A program made the translations under genes and the position numbers. Of a DNA stretch of 60,196 nt, positions 53,427 through 60,196 are shown one piece after another. This DNA is from CAYWFP01 sp964457365 (GTDB lineage: Bacteria; Planctomycetota; SZUA-567), in contig CAYWFP010000011.1 in NCBI GenBank assembly GCA_964457365.1, positions 1-60,196 on the forward strand. Reading direction: 5' to 3'. Each line of letters begins with the position of its first letter. The stretch's first letter is position 1. The notes under the pieces were generated by a model, which saw nothing but the letters and a program-made list of their open reading frames with translations, was not told the DNA's origin and did not search any database.

Positions 53427-53500
53427 TTCGACGGTTCGTATATCGTCGGCAACATGCCAGGGCACGCACGGTTACGGCCATCTACACCATGGAGGCGGGC

Positions 53501-55219
53501 GTGACGACACCGGAAACCGACGCCGAAACGACAGAGGCCGACGCCGAAGCCGATGCCACGGACGCTGAAGCGGTCGAGACCGAAGCCGTGGAGGCCGACG
53601 CCGAAGCGGCGGACGCGGAGGCTGCGGCCGGCGAAACGGCGGCGGTCGCGGCGCCGACGCTGGGCAGGGAGCCCATCGGCGAGAGTGCCCCCGCCGGCGA
53701 GGACTGCCGCTACGGCGAGGAGTTCGAGAAGCTCGAGAGCCTGGTCAACGCCGCCCCGATCGACGCCGACGTCGAGGACCGCTGGGAGCAGGTGGTCGCG
53801 CTCAGCACCACCATCCTCGCCACGCAGGCCAAGGACATCGGCGTGGCCTGCTACCTGACGGTCGGGCTGATGGAGACGAAACAGGCCGAGGGGCTGGCCG
53901 AGGGGCTGGCGATCCTGCAAGACCTGCTGGCCGCTTATTGGGACGACGGCTTCCCGCCGGCCCGGCGCAAGCGCGGCCGCATCAACGCGATCCAGTGGCT
54001 CTACGAGAAGACCGTCGCCTTCCTGCAACACCACGAAATCCCCCCGCAGCCCAGGGCGGTGCTCGAAGCACTCAAGACGCGCCTGAGCGGCGTGGACGAG
54101 GTGTTGCAGGAAAAACTGGCCGACGACGCGCCCCTGCCGCACGAAGTCAAGTCGCAAATCGATGCCATCGCGGTCAAACCCGAGCCCAAACCGGCGGCCG
54201 CGGGCGAGGTAGCCGAGGTGGAGGCCACGCCAGCCGGCGCCGCCCGGTCCGCAACCGCCCCGGCCAGCGCCCCGGCAACCGCGGCGGCGGGCGCTATCGA
54301 TTCCGCGGCGTCGGCCGAACGTGCGCTCAACGCCGCACTGGGCAACTTGCGGCCGATCGCGAGGTGGTATATCCAAAACGATACGGCGAATCCGGCGGGC
54401 TATCGCTTGACGCGGCTGGCGGCATGGACTACAGTAGAAGGACGGCCACCGGCGGAGAAGAACACCACCATGATCCCGCCGCCGGAAGAGCCGCTCGTCA
54501 ACGCGCTCAAGAACCAGTACGGCCAGGGGAACTGGGCCTCGCTGCTGGAAGGCGCAGAGAGCAATATCCAGCGGTTTCTCTTCTGGCTGGACCTGAACCG
54601 TTTCAGTTACGAAGCCCTCGACGGGCTGGGCGGAAAGCATCAACTCGCGCGTGACGTGATCGCGAAAGAGACGGTGGCCTACAACCAGCGTCTCGGCGGC
54701 GTCGAGGGCCTCTCGTTCTCCGACGGAACGCCCTTCGCCGACGGCGCCACGCAGGCCTGGCTCGAGGAGATGGCGGCCGAGCACGGCGGCGCAGAAGGAG
54801 GAGGCGCGGGCGGGCAGGCCTACGCCTCGGGGGGCGAGCAGATCTACGACGTCTACAAGCAGGCGCGGGAGTTGTACAAGGATAAGAAGATCTCCGAGGC
54901 CTTCCTGATGCTCGAGCAGCGGATGCATCAGGCCGGCTCGGGACGCGAGGAGTTTCTCTGGCGGGTCGCGCTCTGCAAGCTGCTCGCCGGCGGCAAGACC
55001 GGCGGGGATTTGCTGGAGCCGCACCTCGACTGGATCGTGGACGAGATCGAGCACTTCAATCTCGAGGAATGGGAGCCGGAACTGGTGCTCGAAGGATTGT
55101 CGATCGCCTATCGCCACTGGGCGAACCAGACCGACGAAGACAAACTGGCCAAGGCGCAGTGGGCGCTGGGCCAGTTGGCGTTGATGAGCCCCGCCGACGC
55201 GATGGGCCTGCAGAAGTAG
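53501..55219 (+). CDS. tssA: type VI secretion protein TssA
   Basis: GTG 53501 with GGAGG 5 nt upstream is preferred over ATG 53489, which lacks a ribosome site; this gives 572 residues. The first 50 residues are an Asp/Glu/Ala/Thr repeat (EADAEADATDAEAVETEA). The ImpA_N domain follows (GEDCRYGEEFEKLESLV, GLAILQDLLAAYWDDGFPP), then an Ala/Pro linker (about 225-280), a middle domain and a C-terminal helical domain. TssA guides sheath assembly. The acidic repetitive N-terminus is not usual for the family. Confidence 0.9.
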   Translation: MTTPETDAETTEADAEADATDAEAVETEAVEADAEAADAEAAAGETAAVAAPTLGREPIGESAPAGEDCRYGEEFEKLESLVNAAPIDADVEDRWEQVVALSTTILATQAKDIGVACYLTVGLMETKQAEGLAEGLAILQDLLAAYWDDGFPPARRKRGRINAIQWLYEKTVAFLQHHEIPPQPRAVLEALKTRLSGVDEVLQEKLADDAPLPHEVKSQIDAIAVKPEPKPAAAGEVAEVEATPAGAARSATAPASAPATAAAGAIDSAASAERALNAALGNLRPIARWYIQNDTANPAGYRLTRLAAWTTVEGRPPAEKNTTMIPPPEEPLVNALKNQYGQGNWASLLEGAESNIQRFLFWLDLNRFSYEALDGLGGKHQLARDVIAKETVAYNQRLGGVEGLSFSDGTPFADGATQAWLEEMAAEHGGAEGGGAGGQAYASGGEQIYDVYKQARELYKDKKISEAFLMLEQRMHQAGSGREEFLWRVALCKLLAGGKTGGDLLEPHLDWIVDEIEHFNLEEWEPELVLEGLSIAYRHWANQTDEDKLAKAQWALGQLALMSPADAMGLQK

Positions 55220-55266
55220 GCGGGAGCCGGTCAAGGGTATACCACCCGCAGCACAGGGAGCGAATC

Positions 55267-55818
55267 ATGGCAAAGGAAGGTTCGGTTGCACCGAAGGAAC
55301 GCGTCAACATCGTCTACAAGCCCGCCACGGGCGACCAGCAGGAAGAGAAGGAGCTGCCGTTCAAGACGCTCGTCGTCGGCGACTTCACCCTCCGCCCGGA
55401 CGACACGCCGGTGGAGGACCGCGAGGTCATCAGCGTCGACAAGAACAACTTCGACGACGTGCTGAAGGGACAGGACCTCAAACTCGACATGTCGGTGCAG
55501 AACAAGCTCTCGGGCTCGGACGACCCGGACGAGAAACTGGCCGTCAGCCTGAAGGTCGAGAGCATGAAGGACTTCGACCCGGACAACATCGTGCAGCAGG
55601 TGCCGGAGTTGCAGAAATTGATGGAACTGCGCGAGGCGCTGAAGGCGCTGAAAGGCCCGATGGGCAACGTCCCGGCCTTCCGCAAGAAAGTGCAGGAACT
55701 GGTGGACGATCCGGGCGCGCGCGAGCGCATCATTAAAGAACTCGAGCTCGACGAGGCCGAGGCCGGCGGCGACGCGGGCGGTGACGCGGACGCGGGCGAG
55801 GAGAAGCCCCGGGAGTAG
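55267..55818 (+). CDS. tssB: type VI secretion contractile sheath small subunit TssB
   Basis: The 183-residue protein has the typical TssB start (KERVNIVYKP, KELPFKTLVVGDFT) and ends in the helical sheath segment (LQKLMELREALKALKGPMGN). It forms the sheath with TssC. AGGGAG precedes the ATG. An acidic Gly/Asp tail (GGDAGGDADAGEE) extends the C-terminus. Confidence 0.96.
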   Translation: MAKEGSVAPKERVNIVYKPATGDQQEEKELPFKTLVVGDFTLRPDDTPVEDREVISVDKNNFDDVLKGQDLKLDMSVQNKLSGSDDPDEKLAVSLKVESMKDFDPDNIVQQVPELQKLMELREALKALKGPMGNVPAFRKKVQELVDDPGARERIIKELELDEAEAGGDAGGDADAGEEKPRE

Positions 55819-55902
55819 TACGCCCTTGCATGATGACCATTGGCGCCGACGCGGATGCCGCCGCGAGGCGGATACCGTGACCAACGCATAGGAGACGAAA
55901 CG

Positions 55903-57387
55903 ATGCCCGAACAGGAACAGGAAGCCGCACAGCAGGAAGCCGCCGCGCAGGAAGAGACGTCGCTGCTGGACATGATCGTCAACGAGACGAAGCTGACCCC
56001 GCAGGACGAGTCGTACTCCATGACCCGCAAGGGCCTGGAAGTCTTCATCGACGAGATGTTCAAGTCCGACCGCGAAGGCGTCAAGATCACCGGCGCGCTG
56101 GTGGACGAGATGATCGCCGGCATCGACGAGAAGCTGAGCACCCAGGTCGACGCCATCCTCCACGACGAACAGTTCCAGAAGCTCGAGAGCGCCTGGCGGG
56201 GACTGAAGTACCTCGTGGACCACACCGACTTTCGCGAGAACTGCAAGGTCCACATCATGAACGTCAGCAAGGAGCAGCTCCTCGACGACTTCGAGGACGC
56301 GCCGGAGGTGGTCCAGTCGGGGCTGTACAAGAGCGTCTACGCCGAGGAGTACGGTCAGTTCGGCGGCGAACCGTACGGCATGATCGTCGGCAACTACGAC
56401 TTCGGCCCCGGCGCGCAGGACATCAAGCTGCTGCAGAACGTCGCCAGCGTCTCGACCATGTCCCACGCGCCCTTCGTCGCCGCGGCCGGCCCGAAGTTCT
56501 TCGGCATCGAAAGCTACGAGGAACTGCCGAACCTGAAAGACCTCGCCGGCATCTTCGAGGGGCCGCAGTACGCCAAGTGGCGCAGCTTCCGCGAGTCCGA
56601 GGACGCGCGCCAGATCGGCCTGGCGTGCCCGCGCTTCCTGCTGCGCCTGCCGTACGGCGGCGAGACCGTGCCGGCGAAGACGTTCAACTACGAGGAGACC
56701 GTCTCCGACTCCCACGACAGCTTCGCCTGGGGCAACGCCGCCTTCACCTTCGCCGCCAACGTCGCCAAGAGCTTCTCCAGCTACCGCTGGTGCGCCAACA
56801 TCGTCGGCCCCATGGGCGGCGGCGCGGTGGAGGACCTGCCGGTCTACAACTTCGAGTCGATGGGGCAGATCCAGACCAAGATCCCCACCGAGGTCAACGT
56901 CAGCGACCGCAAGGAATTCGAGCTCGCCGAGGAGGGCTTCATGGCCCTGACCATGCGCAAAGGCAGCGACAACGCCGCCTTCTTCTCGGCCAACTCCGCG
57001 CAGAAGCCCAAGAAGTTCGCCAACACCCCCGAGGGCAAGGAGGCCGAGACCAACTACAAGCTCGGCACGATGCTGCCGTACACCATGATCATGAACCGCC
57101 TCGCGCACTACATCAAGGTCATCCAGCGCGAGAACATCGGCACCTGGAAGGAGCGCGGCGACCTGGAGAACGAGCTGAACAACTGGATCCGCCAGTACGT
57201 CGCCGACCAGGACGGCGTCGCCGCCAGCGTCCGCAGCCGGCGCCCGCTGCGGCGCGCGAAGATCACCGTCAGCGATGTCGAAGGGGATCCGGGCTGGTAC
57301 CGCGTCGGCATGGAAGTCCGCCCGCACTTCAAGTACATGGGCTCGTACTTCACCCTCTCGCTGGTGGGCAAGCTCGACAAGGAGTAG
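55903..57387 (+). CDS. tssC: type VI secretion contractile sheath large subunit TssC
   Basis: The 494-residue protein has canonical TssC blocks: QKLESAWRGLKYLVDHTDF, GEPYGMIVGNYDF, APFVAAAGPKFFG, FAWGNAAFTFAANVAKSF and a C-terminal RPHFKYMGSYFTLSLVG. AGGAG lies 8 nt before the ATG. The length fits the family. Confidence 0.97.
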   Translation: MPEQEQEAAQQEAAAQEETSLLDMIVNETKLTPQDESYSMTRKGLEVFIDEMFKSDREGVKITGALVDEMIAGIDEKLSTQVDAILHDEQFQKLESAWRGLKYLVDHTDFRENCKVHIMNVSKEQLLDDFEDAPEVVQSGLYKSVYAEEYGQFGGEPYGMIVGNYDFGPGAQDIKLLQNVASVSTMSHAPFVAAAGPKFFGIESYEELPNLKDLAGIFEGPQYAKWRSFRESEDARQIGLACPRFLLRLPYGGETVPAKTFNYEETVSDSHDSFAWGNAAFTFAANVAKSFSSYRWCANIVGPMGGGAVEDLPVYNFESMGQIQTKIPTEVNVSDRKEFELAEEGFMALTMRKGSDNAAFFSANSAQKPKKFANTPEGKEAETNYKLGTMLPYTMIMNRLAHYIKVIQRENIGTWKERGDLENELNNWIRQYVADQDGVAASVRSRRPLRRAKITVSDVEGDPGWYRVGMEVRPHFKYMGSYFTLSLVGKLDKE

Positions 57388-57485
57388 CGCGAAGGTATCC
57401 CGGCATTGGGTCGGGTTGGGCGGTGCCGGTGCCGGGGAGCCCTGGGCCGGATAAGTCTGGAAACCGTATTTCGAGGAGATGAGCA

Positions 57486-57968
57486 ATGGCACTGACATCG
57501 TATATGACCGTAAAAGGCAATAACCAGGGCGACATCAAGGGCGACTGCATTCAGAGCGGACACGAAGACGAGCATCTGATTTACGAGATCGATCACGAGG
57601 TGGAGATTCCCAGAGATACGAAAACCGGCCTGCCGACCGGACAACGCGTGCACAAGCCCTTCAAGGTGACTACGGAGGTCAGCAAAGGGGCGCCGCAGCT
57701 CTACCAGATGTGCGCCTCGGGCGAACAGGGCGAGGTTGAAGTGAAGTATTTCAGAATCAGCAAGGAAGGCCAACAAGAGCACTTCTTCACCGTCCTGCTG
57801 GAAGAAGCCATTGTCGTGGAAATACATCATAAAAAGTTCATGGTTATGGACAAGCAATACGATCAGTATAAGGACCTGATACGGGTCAGCTTCACCTACA
57901 GCAAGATCACCTGGACGCATGAAGTGGACGGCGTCACGGGCGAGGACGACTGGAAGGCGCCCAAATAG
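57486..57968 (+). CDS. hcp: type VI secretion tube protein Hcp
   Basis: The 160-residue Hcp-fold protein forms hexameric tube rings. DIKGDCIQSGHEDEH, PFKVTTEVSKGAPQLYQ and VSFTYSKITWTHEV match the family. GAGGAG sits 7 nt before the ATG. It lies 98 bp after tssC with no evident promoter in between, and is followed 31 bp later by a strong terminator. Codon use here is visibly less GC-rich than in neighbouring genes. Confidence 0.96.
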   Translation: MALTSYMTVKGNNQGDIKGDCIQSGHEDEHLIYEIDHEVEIPRDTKTGLPTGQRVHKPFKVTTEVSKGAPQLYQMCASGEQGEVEVKYFRISKEGQQEHFFTVLLEEAIVVEIHHKKFMVMDKQYDQYKDLIRVSFTYSKITWTHEVDGVTGEDDWKAPK

Positions 57969-57999
57969 TTCCGCGCCCGGTTTCCGCTGCACCATGCCA

Positions 58000-58044
58000 C
58001 GCGGCCGTCTCCGGGTCGTACCGGAAGCGGTCGCGGTTTTTTTT
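58000..58044 (+). terminator. strong terminator between hcp and tssE
   Basis: A 15-bp stem (58000-58014 with 58021-58035; one C-A mismatch, two G-T pairs), loop GTCGTA, one G, then eight T (58037-58044). It precedes tssE by only 22 nt, so downstream tss genes need read-through or another promoter. Confidence 0.88.
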
Positions 58045-58065
58045 CCGTGAAAGCGACATGGCCGC

Positions 58066-58485
58066 ATGAAACACGAACGCTTGCTCGATCGCATCCGCAT
58101 CCTCGAGCGCAACCCCGACGCGCGCTTCGACGAGATGGGCTCGGCCGACCGCATCCGCGCGGTGCGCGAATACCTCCAGCGCATCCTCAACACCCGGCAG
58201 GGCAACTCCATGATCGCCCAGGACTTCGGCATGCCCGACCTGACGGACCTGCCGAGCTCCATGACCGGCGACCGGGTTACCGAGATCCAGCGCCAGATTC
58301 AGGAACTCGTCCGCCGCTTCGAGCCGCGCATGGAGAAGGTCAATATCCAGATCCGCAAGGCCGAGGAAGGGTCGGGGATGCTGCGCTTCCAGATCAGCGG
58401 ACAGCTCAGCGAGGAGGAGGGCTCCCTCCCGGCGGTCTTCGAGGCCGAGGTGGAACCCGGCGGCAAGATCACCGTCAGCGGCTGA
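58066..58485 (+). CDS. tssE: type VI secretion baseplate protein TssE
   Basis: The 139-residue protein belongs to the gp25-like baseplate family. The N-terminus LLDRIRILERNPD is followed by REYLQRILNTRQGNSMIAQD, where the family Arg-x-Gly-x-S motif is kept, then FGMPDLTDL. The C-terminal beta sheet (VNIQIRKAEEGSG, LRFQISGQL) is complete. The ribosome site is poor, consistent with low expression. Confidence 0.94.
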   Translation: MKHERLLDRIRILERNPDARFDEMGSADRIRAVREYLQRILNTRQGNSMIAQDFGMPDLTDLPSSMTGDRVTEIQRQIQELVRRFEPRMEKVNIQIRKAEEGSGMLRFQISGQLSEEEGSLPAVFEAEVEPGGKITVSG

Positions 58486-58504
58486 GACCGCGCGAGAGGC
58501 CCGC

Positions 58505-60196
58505 ATGAGCCTGCAGTATTACCAACAGGAACTGGCCCGGCTGAACGACCTCGGCAAGGAGTTCGCCGAGGCGCACCCGTCGGTGGCGCCGCTCTTGAGC
58601 GGGCCCAGCGCCGACCCGGACGTCGAGCGCCTGCTCGAAGGCGTGGCTTTTCTCACCGGCCAACTGCGGGAGAAGCTCGACGACGAGTTCCCGGAGATCC
58701 TCCACGGCCTGCTGCAACTGATCATGCCGCATTACCTGCGGCCGATTCCCGCGACGACGACCATGGTCTTCGCCCCCAAGAGCGTCACCAGCGAGCCGAT
58801 CCCGATCCGCCGCGGCGCGCACGTCGCCTCGGTGCCGGTCGAGGGCACGCAGTGCCAGTTCCGCACCTGTTACCCGGTCGAGCTGCATTCGCTGCGCATC
58901 GACGAAGCCGCCTACGAAGTGCCCGCCACCGGCGCCGCGCGCATTCGCCTGCGCCTGACACTGGAGAATCCGGCGCTCGACGAATGGCGGGTTCGAACGC
59001 TGCGCTTCCACCTCGCCGACGCCTTCTCCGCCGCGAGCGACCTCTACGCGCTCCTCATGACCGACCTCGCGCGCATCGTGATCACCCCGCTCGAGGGCGG
59101 CGCGCCGATCACGCTGCCGGCGAACCACCTCCGGCCGGTCGGCTTCGACGAGGAGGAGCGCCTGCTGCCGTATCCGAGCCAGTCCTTCCCGGCCTACCGC
59201 CTGCTGCAGGAGTTCTTCATCGCGCCGACGAAATTCCTCTATCTCGCCCTGGATGGCCTCGACGAATGGCGCGGCCGCGGCGGGGGCCAGCAATTCGAAA
59301 TCGCCTTCGAACTGGCCGAGACGCCGCCACAACAGCCGCACGTCCGCGCCGACAGCTTCCTCCTCTTCGCCACCCCCGCGATCAACCTCTTCGACCGCTG
59401 GGCCGAACCGATCCGCGTCGATCACCGCCGCCACGAGTACCGCGTCGTCGCCGACAGCCGCCACAAGGACCACTACGCGCTCTACTCGGTCAACCGCGTC
59501 GTCGGCGTCGAGCAGGGCTCGGCGCGCGAGAAGCTCTACGTCCCGCTCGACCGCTTCGCCTGGAAGCGCGCCGACGTCTCGAGTTACCACATCGCCTACC
59601 GCCGCTCGCTGGTGAGCAAGGCCACCGACGTCTTCATCTCGCTGCTCTACCCGGAGAACGCCCCCGCCCCCGCGCCGGAGGTGCTCTCGCTGGAGGTGAC
59701 CTGCACCAACGCCGCGCTCGCGGAGAAGCTCAACGCCGGCGACGTCTGCAATCCCACCAGCACCGCGCCGGAGACCGCCGTCTACCGGAACATCACCACC
59801 CCGACCGCCGCGGTGGAACCACCGATCGGGCATCCCCTGCTCTGGCGGCTGCTCTCGCATCTCTCGGTCAACATGACGCACCTGCAGAGCGGCGACAACC
59901 TGCGCAGCCTGCTGCGGCTCTATATCTTTCCCGAGACGCGCGACCGCGCGCGCGCGCACGCCAACCGCATGCGCGTCGACGCCATCCAGGACGTCCGCAC
60001 CCGCGCGGCCGACCGCCTGCTGCAGGGGTACCTGATGCGCGGCCAGCGGATCGAGCTGGACGTCAACGGCGAAGACTTCAGCGGCGCCGGCGACGTCTAC
60101 CTCTTCGGCAGCGTCCTCGACCGCTTCCTCGCCGCCTACGCCACGCTCAACACCTTCACCCACCTGCAGGTGAAGAACACCGCCACCGGCGTCGTC
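58505..60196 (+). CDS. tssF: type VI secretion baseplate protein TssF, 3' end outside window
   Basis: The frame opens at ATG 58505, 19 bp after tssE, and is open to the edge (564 codons). TssF blocks: YYQQELARLNDLGKEFAEAH, DPDVERLLEGVAFLTGQLREK, FPEILHGLLQLIMPHYLRP, then the beta-rich middle (PAYRLLQEFFIAPTKFLYL) and NLFDRWAEPIRVDHRRHEY. TssF builds the baseplate wedge with TssG, probably the next gene outside the window. Confidence 0.95.
   Translation, partial: MSLQYYQQELARLNDLGKEFAEAHPSVAPLLSGPSADPDVERLLEGVAFLTGQLREKLDDEFPEILHGLLQLIMPHYLRPIPATTTMVFAPKSVTSEPIPIRRGAHVASVPVEGTQCQFRTCYPVELHSLRIDEAAYEVPATGAARIRLRLTLENPALDEWRVRTLRFHLADAFSAASDLYALLMTDLARIVITPLEGGAPITLPANHLRPVGFDEEERLLPYPSQSFPAYRLLQEFFIAPTKFLYLALDGLDEWRGRGGGQQFEIAFELAETPPQQPHVRADSFLLFATPAINLFDRWAEPIRVDHRRHEYRVVADSRHKDHYALYSVNRVVGVEQGSAREKLYVPLDRFAWKRADVSSYHIAYRRSLVSKATDVFISLLYPENAPAPAPEVLSLEVTCTNAALAEKLNAGDVCNPTSTAPETAVYRNITTPTAAVEPPIGHPLLWRLLSHLSVNMTHLQSGDNLRSLLRLYIFPETRDRARAHANRMRVDAIQDVRTRAADRLLQGYLMRGQRIELDVNGEDFSGAGDVYLFGSVLDRFLAAYATLNTFTHLQVKNTATGVV

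Overview
The window is 60 kb of densely coded, very GC-rich DNA from a Gram-negative (diderm) bacterium. Evidence for an outer membrane is a type VI secretion system with its TssJ lipoprotein and several lipoprotein or secreted-protein signals. Sialidase, sialate lyase, sulfatase, alpha-mannosidase, rhamnose catabolism and two large secreted TIM-barrel-like proteins suggest a glycan-degrading member of the Planctomycetota/Lentisphaerota side of bacterial diversity. That placement is inference; no 16S or ribosomal gene is present.

Layout. 1-4.6 kb (minus): chemotaxis operon cheA-cheW-mcp; the MCP runs off the left edge. 4.6-6.1 kb (minus): three small membrane-anchored genes, one broken. 6.2-8.0 kb: FHA-GAF-sigma54 activator, divergent from a stand-alone lipoyl-domain gene. 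8.6-10.8 kb: leuA behind a complete leucine attenuator (promoter, Leu-rich leader peptide, antiterminator, terminator). 11-17.4 kb: secreted barrel protein, PiT phosphate transporter, a frameshifted M23-like gene, a GH42-like protein. 17.4-18.0 kb: gene-poor. 18-22.9 kb (minus): ankyrin protein, ThiF/MoeB-cysK, metX-metW.

23.0-26.1 kb: an NtrC/PspF-like activator divergent from six tiny membrane-protein genes behind a textbook sigma54 promoter. This is the best candidate for an undescribed system. 26.1-30.4 kb: one tightly overlapping operon joining a RhaE-type aldolase, rhaA, a NanA-like lyase and a sialidase. 30.5-37.6 kb: SGNH esterase, sulfatase, CBM9-like lipoprotein, and a second secreted barrel protein with HEAT repeats. 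37.6-41.9 kb: membrane SGNH protein, tRNA-Ser(UGA), GH38 alpha-mannosidase.

42-60.2 kb: type VI secretion locus in two divergent halves. The minus half is tssJ-K-L-M. The plus half is tssA-B-C-hcp-tssE-tssF, with tssF running off the right edge. Between them lie an Asp/Glu racemase, a Cache-HAMP adenylate cyclase and a cyclic-nucleotide-binding protein. A strong terminator directly after hcp probably sets Hcp in excess over the baseplate proteins. All promoters and terminators were found by eye from consensus hexamers and stem-loops and have not been tested.
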